The translations under genes were made by a program, and so were the position numbers. Below, piece after piece: positions 7,501-18,700 of a stretch of DNA of 29,446 bases. The stretch's first letter is position 1; the number at the start of each line of letters is the position of its first letter. The stretch spans positions 3,636,449 to 3,665,894 of the forward strand of contig FN649737.1 of the NCBI GenBank assembly GCA_000310025.1, in the 5' to 3' direction. Under the pieces are notes generated by a model. It ran no database searches. It was not told where the DNA came from and saw nothing but the letters and a program-made list of their open reading frames with translations. Source of the stretch: Ectocarpus siliculosus (lineage: Eukaryota; Sar; Phaeophyceae; Ectocarpales; Ectocarpaceae).

Positions 7501-10248
7501 CCGGTATGTATATAGGCACAGCAGTAGTAGCCCTCGATTGCTGTTCGCCTGCCGCTCGGTTGCAGAAACTGAGGCAGACGAGAAGTACAAATGGGAACAC
7601 ACAGCAGACTGCTGTCGAGCAGACTGGGCGAACTGCGTGATCTCATGTGGCGGCGTCCTATGCATACCTCCAGCATGACACACGACGGAGTTGCACCGCG
7701 CGCAAGTTGACACGGTGACGGCACGGCTGTCTACAGTTAGCGCCCGCAATTAAGAAATATTTTGTTAAGAAATTGAGGCTCACTTTTTCACGGAAAATAA
7801 GAAAATAGGCTTAAGAAACATAGCTCAATCTGGGTCACACAGTAAGAAATGTCTCAATAAGAAACACAGCAGCGACTGCTGCCCTACTACATAAGAAACG
7901 AGGGGTTACGGGGGAGTGTGTCGAATAAGAAACAAACACCACAGCTCTCTCGCTCTTTCCCCCTCTCCCCCTCCCCCCCCCCCCCCTCCCATAGTGCATT
8001 ATTATTAGTTGTACGCCGAGGGGGGAGTGTTTTTTTTGCGGCGCCCCCTCCGGCCCCCTGCGGGCTCTGCGCTCTGCCTTGCTGGCCGCTAAAGCTCTGA
8101 TTTTCGTTGTTGGCTGTCAGCGTGCGGGTGAGGCATCTTGCGGTGTTCATGCATTTGTTTAGTTTCAGCCCTCACTCATGAGGGGGGTACAAGACCTTGT
8201 AGCGATAGCAAGACGTTGCCGTTGATTACATTTCGCTTCTAGGGAGTGGCCTTACGTGCAGCCGTCGGTAGTGAGAATCGGGATTGAGTACGGGAGGCGA
8301 GGAAAGCAGAGAAATAAGAAATTGCCGATTTAAGAAATTCAGCAGGGTTTGGCTGCACGACAAAATAAGAAACATGATATATAAGAAACTGAACGACATA
8401 CGCTGAGTTTATAGCCCACAATAAGAATTCTAGGCTGAACCTGAAATAAGCGTTTCTTAATTGCGGGCGCTAACTGTATTGATAACGATGGCGGTGGATG
8501 AGATGTGATTAGCCAGCCCTTGCTGAGATTTGACACGAAGACACATACCACGCGGGTTGTCAAGCCCCCAGAGTAGGTAGTAGTCCCCTCGTAGTTCCAC
8601 GGCTGATCGCTCCAGCCGAGCGTGTTCCACCATCATCGGCTGATCGCTCCAGCCGAACGTGTTCCATCATCATCCTACCCTCGTCCCGCAGTACGAATTT
8701 CTGCTAGCTACGGGTCATTCGATGTAGCTAGCTGCTGCCCTCCTTCCCGCGTGACCCTCCGACGCGGGCTGCGTGTTACACACTGTGCATTCCTCAACAC
8801 GTGGCCCTTGGTCCAGTAGACACGCGTCTATCAAACTCTTGATGCGGAAGCAGCGAGGCAGCAGCATGAGAACTCCGTGAGACGTTTCTGTAAGACCCCA
8901 GAAAACCAACCCAAGACAACCCAACCAACACGCCTCCGGGGCGGCACAACAAGAACCCAAATATACAACCATAGATCTGGGAGATGTTCCGAATTCTTCC
9001 GTGCACAATAATCTACAGTTTATTCGGTCTTCGACAACAAACTCTCATGTTAAGTAACCGCGGAAGGCGTCCTCGTCAGTTGCAACCGGTACGGATGCTA
9101 GAATGACACCACAGAGACCGGAACGGCGCCCTCGTTCTCTCGATCACCACCACCTACCTGCTGTCTACAACCTATTTAGCCCTAACTGGTACCACGTCCT
9201 TCGTTTCCCTCGTCCTCTCGCCGCAGAGCGCTCAAGTTGTGGACGTTAGCCTGATGACCAACATGGTGGTGATCCTCTGCTTGACGGAGGTGAGGCGAAG
9301 AGGCATCTGCCCGATTGACGGTGGCTTGGGAAATCAATTCGTCTCCTTGAGAAGCTGGAAACGGACGATTTCCTCAACGTCCACGGGGGAGGTTGGGCCC
9401 TTCGTCTCATGCTAGTTGGGGGCTTTGACCTTGCCGAGGTGTTGACAATGACTCAGTCATGATCGGGTCATCACTGAGTCATGCCCCCAGTCGTGATCGG
9501 GTCATGATGATCATCACGATCACGAGCTACCCACATATGGGGTGTTTTGATTGGACGAACAAGTTCTTCCGGCATCTACCACACAATCAAGTATCAGCGA
9601 TGAAACAGGCAGCTTTGTTGCAGCTGTCTCTAGTTAGCCTATAGGACGAGTGATGATTTGTCGGCCCGGGATTGTCCGTGAAAACGCAGGTAGAATTTTT
9701 TCTTTCGCCTCTACGGCGGTAGGAGATACACAAGCACGCCAACACTGCTGTCCAACTCCCACACCCGACGCGACGCCCCTCCGCCTCATGAGTGCGTTTG
9801 CTGAAAGAGCAGAGTGTTTTGTCTCACGCAAGACCACCTCCCCCGCGCCATCCCATATAAACCGTTGTAATTTTTTACGCCCGTTTTCCTGTACTATAAT
9901 ACCATGCTTCCTTCTGAACCCGCCACCAGAAGTAAGGTGTCACCACGTTTGTACTCCCTGACCTACTATTTCAACCTCTTTGTGTGGAACCGTCCTTCCT
10001 ATTTTGAGATTGCCCTGCCTCTGGGTTTTACTAGCTGCTGGAAGGCGTGCTCCCTTGAGCTCTGCTCGTGGTCCTCTTCCTCGAAAGAAGGGCCGTCGGA
10101 CTTGGAGACAGCGGTGACAGCGGATGGCACCACCACCGCTAGCGGAACCATGATGAACAACCACAACAACCACAACAACAGAATCGTGCCCGTGGAAGTG
10201 TCATCCGTGGTGCCAGTGTCATCGCAGGTGACGCAAGATAGTGGATAG
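3653..10248 (+). CDS. Multi-exon membrane protein gene, 5' part missing; function unknown
   Basis: I assemble exons 3,653-3,797, 5,801-5,911, 6,149-6,340, 9,227-9,289 and a last exon of about 10,045-10,248 (stop TAG). The first four have AG before and GT after: CCAG/G..GAT/GTGAGA, GCAG/G..CAG/GTGAGG, TCAG/T..GCG/GTATGT and GCAG/A..GAG/GTGAGG. Every junction is phase 0. Exon 1 encodes a long hydrophobic helix (LHIALLLEHIVALIAIA) and an NAT glycosylation sequon. The exon 2/3 junction falls inside a second helix (NAMLLVQ/YVLLLILF), which supports the join. Exon 3 also encodes a third helix (AVVVSYIITTIVTVIALL). Exon 4 adds a short hydrophobic stretch (NMVVILCL), and the last exon gives a Ser/Thr/Asn-rich polar tail. 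This resembles the last four helices of a polytopic, perhaps 7TM-like, protein, but I do not recognise the family. Earlier exons must exist. The last acceptor is uncertain: one at 10,035 would instead end the protein after seven residues. Confidence 0.55.
4461..4540. repeat. GA/CT microsatellite
   Basis: This is an almost uninterrupted (GA)n run of about 80 bp with occasional GC, AA and GG interruptions. It gives a purine/pyrimidine strand asymmetry that can favour H-DNA. Confidence 0.95.
4565..4612. repeat. Telomere-like degenerate repeat
   Basis: Two copies of TTCCAACCCTTAGG are followed by TTAGGTTTAGGGTTACG. The motif resembles TTAGGG/TTTAGGG telomeric units but is degenerate and short, as in interstitial telomeric sequence. 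Confidence 0.5.
4712..4770. repeat. 11-bp palindromic minisatellite, array 1 (CATATGGG variant)
   Basis: The CATT/CATA/CATG cores begin at 4,712, 4,723, 4,735, 4,749 and 4,761, so spacing is 11-14 bp. The core here is often CCATATGG rather than CCATGG. It is the most diverged of the three arrays. Confidence 0.75.
5259..5378. repeat. 11-bp palindromic minisatellite, array 2 (CCCATGGGC core)
   Basis: The cores begin at 5,262, 5,273, 5,284, 5,295, 5,306, 5,317, 5,328 and 5,339. After a one-base slip they resume at 5,351, 5,362 and 5,373. Each unit is close to CCATGGGCNGC and carries the self-complementary core CCCATGGG. The register is kept strictly for eleven units while the spacer bases vary. 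Confidence 0.95.
5462..5502. repeat. Telomere-like degenerate repeat between minisatellite arrays
   Basis: GGGGTTAGGGTTAAGGTTGG is followed by GCGTTAGGGTTA. It is a short degenerate TTAGGG-type tract between arrays 2 and 3. Confidence 0.5.
5560..5698. repeat. 11-bp palindromic minisatellite, array 3
   Basis: Cores lie at 5,566, 5,577, 5,588, 5,599, 5,610, 5,621, 5,633, 5,644, 5,657, 5,668, 5,679 and 5,690. Spacing is 11 bp with only two slips. Some cores are CCCACGGG or CCATATGGG. The array ends about 100 bp before the inferred acceptor of exon 2 at 5,801. Confidence 0.95.
6341..7731 (+). other. Intron 3, first part: no gene seen
   Basis: I see no coding segment with credible splice sites here. 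An imperfect direct duplication (6,454-6,527 and 6,563-6,612) shares TTTAAG followed by GTTTTTACTTGTCCC-like sequence. A 20-bp duplication, AATCACGTGTAGTGCGTTGG, lies at 7,375-7,394 and, with one change, at 7,398-7,417. Confidence 0.4.
7732..8478. mobile_element. Non-autonomous TIR DNA element (MITE-like), 747 bp
   Basis: A perfect 26-bp inverted repeat bounds the element. The left end (7,732-7,757) begins TACAGTTAGCGCCCGCAATT and continues AAGAAA; the right end (8,453-8,478) is its exact reverse complement. If the outer TA is a TA target-site duplication, the terminus is CAGTTAGCG, which would suit a Tc1/mariner-type mobiliser; that assignment is inference. No transposase frame is present. 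Directly oriented TAAGAAA heptamers fill both flanks at 7,751, 7,766, 7,798, 7,812, 7,843, 7,858, 7,892 and 7,926, then 8,315, 8,331, 8,366 and 8,382. The centre holds a long C-run (7,965-8,000). It sits within intron 3 of the membrane protein gene. Confidence 0.85.
8479..9226 (+). other. Intron 3, last part: no gene seen
   Basis: It holds a tandem duplication at 8,600-8,673. A pyrimidine-rich tract (about 9,120-9,226) leads into the acceptor of exon 4. That tract is also open in the exon's frame and hydrophobic, so exon 4 might begin earlier than 9,227. Confidence 0.4.
8600..8673. repeat. 37-bp tandem duplication with hairpin
   Basis: Two adjacent 37-bp copies (8,600-8,636 and 8,637-8,673) differ at two positions. 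Each begins with CGGCTGATCGCTCCAGCCG, which can fold into a CGGCTG/CAGCCG stem. Confidence 0.9.
9443..9520. repeat. Cluster of TGACTCA/TGAGTCA and GATCGGGTCATGAT dyads
   Basis: ATGACTCAGTCATGATCGGG is followed by an inverted TGAGTCATG and a second GTGATCGGGTCATGATGATC, so the stretch is made of overlapping short inverted and direct repeats. TGACTCA is the core bound by AP-1/GCN4-type bZIP proteins. Any regulatory role is inference, as the site lies in an inferred intron. Confidence 0.4.
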
Positions 10249-10641
10249 TCTACATGCGTGCCGCTAAGAGGGCTCAGCCACGTAGAGACATGCGGGCAAT
10301 TTGGTTTGTAGAGAGTCTGGTAGAAGGGAGGTTAGCTGTACCCCGCCGCTTGTCGAAGGCTTGGAGTTTAGCAACGGAGTAGTCGAGATTGTTTTGTTCT
10401 GTGACGTTGTGGCATTGTGTTTTTTTTTATTTTTCTTAGTATGACACTACGAATCCATCTCTATCATAGAAAAGAGTCTGAGACAGATTCGCAATGAATT
10501 CATAGCGTCAGAAAGTACCTATATGTCTACGATTTCCCAGACAGCATATAGGGACATCTCCCCTTTTTTTGATCGTATGTGATATTTTCTGTGATGTCCG
10601 GTTGTTTCTGTCTGCATTGATAGATTCGTCATTTTTGTTTA

Positions 10642-10670
10642 TCTTGTTCTGTTCTGTTCTGTTCTGTTTT
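10642..10670. repeat. TTCTG pentanucleotide microsatellite
   Basis: Four to five TTCTG units lie in a T-rich context. Confidence 0.85.
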
Positions 10671-10678
10671 GCTGTCCG

Positions 10679-11040
10679 TGTGACTTTGGGTAGTCTGACT
10701 TGTCGAGTGTTTTGGTTGCCCTCTACCTCGTGTTCTGTGATGTGGCGTTGTGTTCTGTTGCCGGGTTTCGTCATTACTAGTGCCTTTTGTTTTGTTCGGT
10801 TCATTTAGGTGCTGGTCTGTTATGTTTTTCTCCGTGCGACTTTGCGTACTAGTTCAATTTTTGACGTTTTTCGGTCATGAACTCCGCTTGTTCTTTGATA
10901 TTGTGCTGTGTTCTGCCGGCAGGGATTGATCTGTTTAGTTCATTTTTTCTTTGGCCTGCTCTGTTGCTCTCTCTGTGAGACTTTGGGTATTTCAAGTTCT
11001 TGTGGGTTTTCAGGTGCGCTCTACCTCTTGCTTACCGGTT
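10679..11040. repeat. Degenerate direct repeats of about 140-160 bp
   Basis: The motif GTGNGACTTTGGGTA recurs at about 10,679, 10,836 and 10,975. The first and third copies are followed by similar text that includes CTCTACCTC. The copies are well diverged. Confidence 0.45.
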
Positions 11041-12608
11041 GTTTGTGGCCTACTACTTGTATATTCGACTGGGCCATTGTTTGCGCTTGGCCCTACTAGT
11101 GCCCCCGCTGCGAAGGCGAGGTACGCGAGCGAGGAAATCATTTGCGGTGCATGGCAGCTACCAAAGTTGCACTTGAATGTTGAATCCGAGCTCTAGGACC
11201 ATTTTGCTGAAAACACGGGAAGCTGAATCAAAACCTGTTGGAATTTTATTTTTCGGTGTTTTTTCTGTACCTTAGAATTGACTGCGGCGCGAAAACACTT
11301 GGAGAAATAAGTGTGGGTTCGTTGTGGGATACCTGGCCTCTGATGCTCAAACATCAACCATTACCGTAACGTGCTCACCTGGAACATACCGCTTTCGACA
11401 ATATACATGATGAGTTGAGCGGGTTATCGTGAGTGCTCAGACCAGGGTTCGCGTCATGTTTTTTTACGCGGTTGGACGGTGTAAACATAGATTTGTTGCG
11501 TCATTTCGTTCCTCGTTTCATGACCTTCCATTGCGGTTGTTGAGTGTGAAGCTCGTCCTTTCGTAGCATTTTCGTCATTTTAGGGAGAATCATCTCATCT
11601 CGGCAAGGCTTGTGGTGCCTGTCGTGTAGATGTGGAAGTAGGCGCGCTCCAGTAGCTGGGGCTTCATCCGTACGATTGTAAATCGAAGGCATCTCCCAGC
11701 TTGGGGCGTTTCCTTTTTGATTGGTTTCTGTGGTGTTTTGGATTCTGAAATTTTCGCCTTGACGATCCCTTTCAGGATTCACGACGGTGATGGCTGGTTT
11801 GGTTGTAACAAACGGCGAACTGCATCTCTCGGTTACCTATTCCGCCCAGGTGTTTTCTGTCTGTTTCTTTGTTCTATCTCTGTCCAGTACCAAGATGCCG
11901 TGTCAACCAAGTAGGGTTTGCGTGAACGCCCCTTCGGAAGCGTAGCCCGGCTGTCTCGTAGGCCTACTTGTGTTGAAAGTTTATTTCTTGGTGTTTTTAC
12001 GGTCGTCTAGTGTTTGATGAAACTGGAAGAACCTGCTTGTGCGCTCATTGGCACAGGGGCATGGCGTGATGGTCGTTATGGTTTGTACATCGTAGCAATA
12101 GCTCGGATTCGGAACATATTCTTTTATTGTTACAAGTTGGGCAGAGGGATGCTTAGTTTTTTGGAGAAGCCCTCGGGGCCTTAGTCTTGGGGTGTACGAT
12201 ATCTATCACGACACATCATATCTCAGAGTCACGGGGGGTCGGACGCTGAAGGGACTTTTTTGAGTGTTGAATTCGCATCGACGGAGCATTTGCCGGCTGG
12301 CCAGTGAAACTATCTCGAGTCTGGCTAGCGGGAGATAAACGTGGCGCGAAAACTCCCTCTAGCTAGCCATTGGGGCCTAGCCCCCGGCAGCAAGCACGAG
12401 GGGCAGGGTTAGCGTTAGGATGGGCGATGGGGAGGGAGGGGCCAGCCTCGGAAGCCCCACGTAGCATGTGGAGAGGAGACGGGTCGACACCACCGCGTAC
12501 TGTAGTATTCCTGCTATTGCGTTTCTGCTCCTCCAGTGCTAGACAGCATTCGCCCTGAATGGTGCTTTCTAATTTGGTTTTTTGTCATTGGGTGTGCCAC
12601 GTGGGCTC

Positions 12609-12640
12609 TGCTGCGCGTGCGTGTGCGTGCGCGCGCGAGT
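12609..12640. repeat. Alternating purine-pyrimidine (GT/GC) tract
   Basis: Near-perfect alternation (GCGCGTGCGTGTGCGTGCGC and on) covers about 30 bp, a classic Z-DNA-prone composition. Confidence 0.6.
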
Positions 12641-14030
12641 ATTTAATGTGGGGTTTTGTGTCAGTGCCCCTCCCCTCCTGTTTTCAAACTCAGCTGCTGG
12701 TATTTAATAGAGAGGTAATCAATCCACGGGGGGGGGGGCGACTAAGGGAACGCCAGGCACGGGTGATCGGGGACCAGGCTTGCCCTCGTCGGCGATATGC
12801 CACCCAGAGAGATTTGCGGCGTTCTTGAGAGCAGTACGTACGTACATAGTTTTTTTCTACAGGATAAGATTTTTTAGTAGTTTGAGGGTTCCTTTCTTCC
12901 GTTGCATTGGAAATACTTCACTTTCGTCTCCAGTTGTCTTTCTTTTTTTTGTCAAGGATCTTGCGTTCTTCCCGAGTGCTTGGTGGGAAATTCTCTCGGT
13001 TGATTTTTCATAAGTATTGTTCGGTACGCGAATAGGTCGGACCGCACGATTCACAATAGTACCATACATTTTTTTTTCGTAAATCATCGTTCGTTCTTGA
13101 CGGGAATCGGAAAGATAGATGCTTGGTAACATTTGCCAGAACGCGTTTGTGCATACAACAACTAGTAGCACGTAAGTCTGTCTCGTCGGAGGAGTCTGCG
13201 CGAAATCCGGCGCGAAACGTAGCAAAAAATAACGCGCTGATCAATATTCTATTCTTTGAGCGAAGGTCGGGATCAAACTGCCTTGTTCGCATTCTTCTCT
13301 CGGAAGGGATCGGAATGGGATGCTAACTGTACGCACATTGAGATATATCTCCTACTTCGTACATGTTTGGCAACGGAAAGTCGCAACGAACTACGTCCCG
13401 ACTAGGGGAACAAGGGTTCCCGGGTAATGGGGGGACATGTAGCCGGAGACGAGGGGTTTCAACACTACCATGAACAGGCGGGTAGCCGACACAACCATGA
13501 GTATATATGCGGGTAGATCCTGTCGAGAAGTAAGTGCCCACACGGAAGGCATCGGCGCCAGTCGGACCGGTACGGGTGGTGCAAGGTATACCGTAGTCTG
13601 CCGAGCAGCGATTTGAACGATGATTACCGTGAATAACAAGTGTTCTCACCCTCCCACAAACCGGGCACACCTCTTGCCATCGGTGTACTGGTGATCATCT
13701 CTTGACCAGTCGGTCGTGAGCTGGCCACGCACTGCACGCGTGATTTGTCGTTCACGACGTGTGGACTCTGACAAAAGACAAGCCCACGAGTGGGTTCCAA
13801 CGAGGACCTTTTCAGGTCATTATATATGAGATTCTCGATTGATTGTTGGTTGCGTCAGATACACCTCGACTGTTCTTCTGTCCAATTAAACCTTCATTTG
13901 TATGAAGGAGGGAAACTTCACCCCTCCCTACGATGCGTTCGGCGCGTCGCCGCCTGTTCCGACCGCGAAGAGTCCACCCCGGCTTCGCGGCCTTGCCGGA
14001 ACGCGCACCGAACCCGGGGCTAGGGCGGAT

Positions 14031-14052
14031 GAAGCTAGGGTTAGGGTTACGC
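14031..14052. repeat. Telomere-like motif
   Basis: GCTAGGGTTAGGGTTACGCC holds two TTAGGG-type units. It is too short to be more than an interstitial remnant. Confidence 0.4.
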
Positions 14053-14427
14053 CTAGCCTCATTCAAATTCGACAGGGTACCCGCTCGCTCGGGATCAACA
14101 TGGCACAGACAGGTAGTTCTCAACCCCACCCACAGGTCATGTGGCAGGCAACAGCCGACCTCGAAATGGGAGGACAAGGGGGGGGAGGCTCCACGAAGAC
14201 GATGGATGCCATAACCTCACGCCGCGGCCACCCGCGGGCCACCGACCTAGCCTTTTTAGCACGCACAACATGATCCAAATTCGTTTGCCTTCCGTCTTCT
14301 GCTATTTCGTGTCAAATGTCAAGCCTGTTTGAGTTGTGATTTTTCCGACTACCCAATAATACCCGTTCGTCTGATTTTTCGCAGCATGGAAATGTGTATT
14401 CTAACCTTTTTTGGTAGTTGGCCTGTG

Positions 14428-14595
14428 ACCACGGAGGAAGTCGTCCCCGCGTCAGTTAACCTAGATCACGGATGTTAGGAGGTACATGGCAGAGACCGGA
14501 ACGGTTTTTGATGTGAACACAGCAACAACCCTTTTTGGGTAATTGCCATACTTAACCCTGTGACCACAGAGGGGAGACGTCCGCGTCAGTTGCAC
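14428..14595. repeat. Direct repeat pair (CTGTGACCAC..CCGCGTCAGTT)
   Basis: Two copies of about 32 bp begin near 14,428 and 14,564, each CTGTGACCACNGAGG followed by GTC and CGCGTCAGTT. A related CGTCCTCGTCAGTTGCA lies near 9,070, and ACAGAGACCGGAACGG-like text accompanies both loci. This suggests a dispersed, decayed repeat. Confidence 0.4.
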
Positions 14596-15768
14596 CACAA
14601 AGACATGCGCTATCATTGAAGGCCCTAGGCAAGGATATGAACGGGTTTGATTCTGAGGATACTCCAAGAACCTTTCAGCTACCCTGGTAGCCTTTCTCAC
14701 CGCAGTCAAAGACGGGCCCAACATGCTTAAAAAAAGCAGGCTTAGCAGTAGCTAGTTCTTTCCGGGGACACTAGATTGATTCGCGGATGGGTGCCGCTCC
14801 TTACGCTCTCCCTAGGATTAATATCGTGAGTCTGTATACAGAGTATGATAGTCCACACCTTGCACTCGATTGAAATGTATCTCTATAACAAATACGCACA
14901 TTTATCCATACATTCTGAAGGCCCTATCGGCACTTTCAGCTCTTGTTTCCGGTTCCCTCACCCACCAAATGAACCCGAGGCAGCGATGTACCTACGGCGC
15001 ATCTCTGTACACGCAACCTACTACGACACACAAATACACATTAGCGTATCATTTCCTGTCGACATTACAAAGCAAAAAAAATAGTCACCCATGTATTCGT
15101 CCTTCCGGTGAGGAGCCCGCGGACTGCTGCAGAATCACGTTCCTTCGTGTTTTTCATGCCGGTATCCCGTTACAAGACTGATCGACCTTTCTCGTCATTA
15201 ATATACTCGCCAGTTAGAGCAGTCGAAGCTACCACCCCAGTCAAACACGCACCTCATTACACATCCATATAAGCAACAAACTTAGGCTTATGGTTTCGGA
15301 GTGGCGACCCTTTCCAATGCCAGCGTCGCGGTGCTCCTCTTGTCCCACACTTGTCTTGTCCTCCTTAACGAACATGTGTGTGCCTTCGCGGCACCAAAGT
15401 ATCACGCGGGTTTCCCTCATATACGGGCCTAGATCAACTGCACCAGTAGTGCCATCGCGAGCGAAAACGCCAAGCAAGGCATCGATCGTCAACTGACAAC
15501 ACGAAACAACAGCACAGGCAAAAATGATTCAATCCCAACGAAGCCCGAACTTTCGCGGGATTGACATGGATTACCCTTTCGTGATGTCATCTTATGACGA
15601 CACCATCCTCCGTACTATTCCCGTGCGCTGACCGGCCTCCCACAACCTTCCTCCCAATGCTGCCACAGCTAGCTGCATTTCACCCTCGAAGCATTTTCAT
15701 ATCTGGTGAGCGGTAAGGGGCGGACACCGCGTCCTGCGAAGTGGGCGCATCCACAGCGGATTTCTCTT

Positions 15769-18700
15769 TCAGGCGGGGGCGGTCCCGCACGGCCCCCCAC
15801 CCATGCAAGACATCATATTTGCTATAGCCGCGTCCACGTCGGTCTGCTCCTTGTTGTCACCGTACTGACCCCAGAAAGTGAACTTGCAGTTGTCGTCGAC
15901 GTGCCCAATCGCGTGTTCGTGCTGCACAACGGTGAAGTTAAAGGGGTAGTCGAAGCGCGGGTCCGGCAGGCCCAGGCTGCGCCCGTCGCTTGTGGTCACC
16001 GTCTCAAGATAGCGCACGGACGCCGTGTTAGGGGCGGGGTTGTTGGTGAACTTGACGTCGAAAGAAATGTCGACGACGGAGAAGGCACCGGCCCACCACC
16101 CGGGGTCGGAAACTGGCCAAGGGCGGGAGGCACAGAGGCAAAGCGGACGAGCGAGGGGTTGGCGGAGCGAAGATCCGCGATGAAGGGCTACAGTAGTGCA
16201 AGCAGACTACTTGGGGTGGCGGGAGAATAAGGCTTCATTCGGATAGCAGCCTTGACTCCACTGTCGATTCACTGACGTTTCGTTTCCCTGTCGTCTCACT
16301 GTCGACGTTTGTACGGCAGAGCGTTCGATGCTCTTCGCAGGTTGTAGGTGCTGAACTACATAATAAGCGATCCGTTTTTGTCGGCACGCTCCAGGTCCGG
16401 TTAAACCATCCTTACGCCGTTTTGTCAGCCGTCTGGTGCACGGCATGGTGCACTTTCTTCCGTGCAGCATATTCTCTGTTCATTTCACACGAAAAAAGGA
16501 CTGCTCGTCGACATGTTGCTGCACACACGTCCTCTTCCCTGCCTCGAGACACGCTAGTGATTCTCTCAAAGCAGTTTAGTCTATTGGGGAAGAGCCAAAA
16601 GTGTGTCAGCCAATCCATCCGCCATACCGGGGGACTTGCATTGTGATACTGGGCGGGAATAGTGCGGGAAACCGTTCGTTCCGGTCTGGAAAAACCCTGC
16701 ACGTCTTGCCGCGAATGATTGACTGCGATTATTTCACAAAAATTCTCGCTATCGCGAACTAAGGCAAGGGGAGGAGTGAGTGCGGCTCTCATATGCTTCT
16801 ACCCTCCTCCTTCGAGTAGATGTAGTTCAGATGTTCTTCATCGATTCCATGGATGAGTGATGGGTGTCTGTCTTCATTTGGCTGTCGTTGGAGAGTACTT
16901 TTTCGGCACCAGCACCATCATCAGTACCTACGTGTAGCGAGGCGACAGACCAAAAACGGTGCGATTTTCTGGCAGATCATATCATTGTGCGTGCGTGCGT
17001 GTAGCCTCAGCACCCGACCCGCAGATGCAACTACCTTGCTGAGTCGTGTGACGTCACTAATAATTGCCTATACAGTAGTCAAACCATATGTTTTTTTCCG
17101 CGTTGTTGGCCCTGAAAGGTAAACTACGCTGGGGTGCAGCAAGCCCGTGCTGGGCGTTACTTGGGACACTGGGTAGTCGGCCGTGTTAGGCCGAGAGAGA
17201 GAGAGATTGAGGTGGCGTTGGAGTAAGCGTTGGAGAAGGAAACTTGATTGGAGAGAGCGACGGCGGTAGCGGTGGAGAGAGAGGAAGTGAGCTGCACGCA
17301 CGCAAGCCTCATCACATCCGCCACGCCAAAAGGGTCCCCGTGACTGCACCGGTGGTACCCCACAACACACGAAATTCCCAACACGTATCCCCCTGGGATC
17401 CTCACGACCAGATACTGTTGCGAGTATATCTAACATCCCCCCTGCTCGCAACAGTTTCTCACTAAAAACTTTGCTAACATCTGATATCTCAACCAAAAGA
17501 CGTATTTTCCAGAATAATATGCCATCAAGATCATGCCAAAATATGAGAGAGAAAACCAATTCAAAGAAACATACATGCTGCATCGCGCGTAACGAATACT
17601 TGGCGCGGAAAACGAAACAAAACCAAAATAAACTCATCAGACACACAACACTCATGCCAAATTCATCACAAAATCACGGTGAGACTCAAAAGCATCCTTC
17701 GACAAACTCTTCGTGAGAAAGTCTGCACGCTGGTACGGTGACGGCACGTGGATTACCGAAATTTCCTTCCTCTCTACCAGTTCCCGGAGAAAATGGTGCC
17801 TTACATCTATGTGCTTCGAGTTCGAGTTCGAGATGGGGTTCTGCGCTAGTTGAATCGCCCCCTGGTTGTCCTCGAATATTGGGATGCACGGCATGCCAAC
17901 CTGTGGCAGCATGAAACGCCAAACCTGCCTCAAAAACAAAACCTCCTTCACTACATCACCAAGCGCGACGTACTCTGCTTCTGTCGTCGAAAGCGTAACG
18001 CACTTTTGCGTTCTGGAAAACCAAGACACGGCGCCTCCTCCACACGTCACCATGCCCCCTGATACCGACCTACGGTCTGCTGCCTTGCTTGCAAAGTCCG
18101 CATCAGCGTACCCCTGCAAGCTGAATCCCTCTACCGTACCTCTCTGATATGAAATACCAAGTGACTCGTCCTCCCCGCATACCCTAAAATACCTATCGCT
18201 GCATCCCAGTGGACCTGCTTCGGAGATGCGCAATACCTCGCTACTGCCCTTACAGCATTCGCAATGTCTGGTCTAGTCTGAGTCGCCAGCCACATCAAAG
18301 ATCCGACTGGCTCACGAAACGGAAAGTCTGTCTCTACCTCATCCGCATCAAAATCAGAAAGCTTCACTCCCGAAGACATCGGAACGCTCTTACCCCCGAC
18401 TATTCCATACTCTGCTGCTAGCTCATCCGTGAAAGTCTGCTGAGAAATCGTCAACCTACCAGTATCCTTGTTCCTCTCGAAAAAGCAGCCAGAATACCAT
18501 CTCAACTCTCCCCAGGTTCTTCACCGGCACAGACTTGTTGAGGTCAGCGCCAAACTTGCCACATCTCTCCCTCTCTCCGACAGCAAAAATATCATCTACA
18601 TGTACTATAATACCAAGATCAAAACAACACACCCATCCTCAATCAATCGAAACACACAAGCATCGGCCAAACACTGCTCAAATCCCAATGCTATCAAACA

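Larger units (their letters stand above)
10249..15768. other. 5.5-kb intergenic region without a recognisable gene
   Basis: I found no open frame here with a recognisable domain or convincing splice context. It lies between the 3' end of the plus-strand membrane gene and the 3' end of the minus-strand secreted-protein gene, so it is a convergent intergenic region. Contents noted separately are a TTCTG microsatellite, degenerate 140-160-bp repeats, an alternating purine-pyrimidine tract, telomere-like motifs and short direct repeats. Confidence 0.5.

Noticed and set aside
13323-14273. Overlapping frames on both strands around 13.3-14.3 kb
   Set aside because: Frames on both strands are similarly open because of GC-rich sequence, none shows a domain, and the stretch contains a telomere-like motif. 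Probably repeat-derived.
15241-15492. Minus-strand frame of 82 codons (MTIDALLGVFARDGTTGAVD..)
   Set aside because: The composition is protein-like, but there is no recognisable domain, no supporting splice context and no neighbouring exon. It may be a gene remnant, but the evidence is too thin to annotate.
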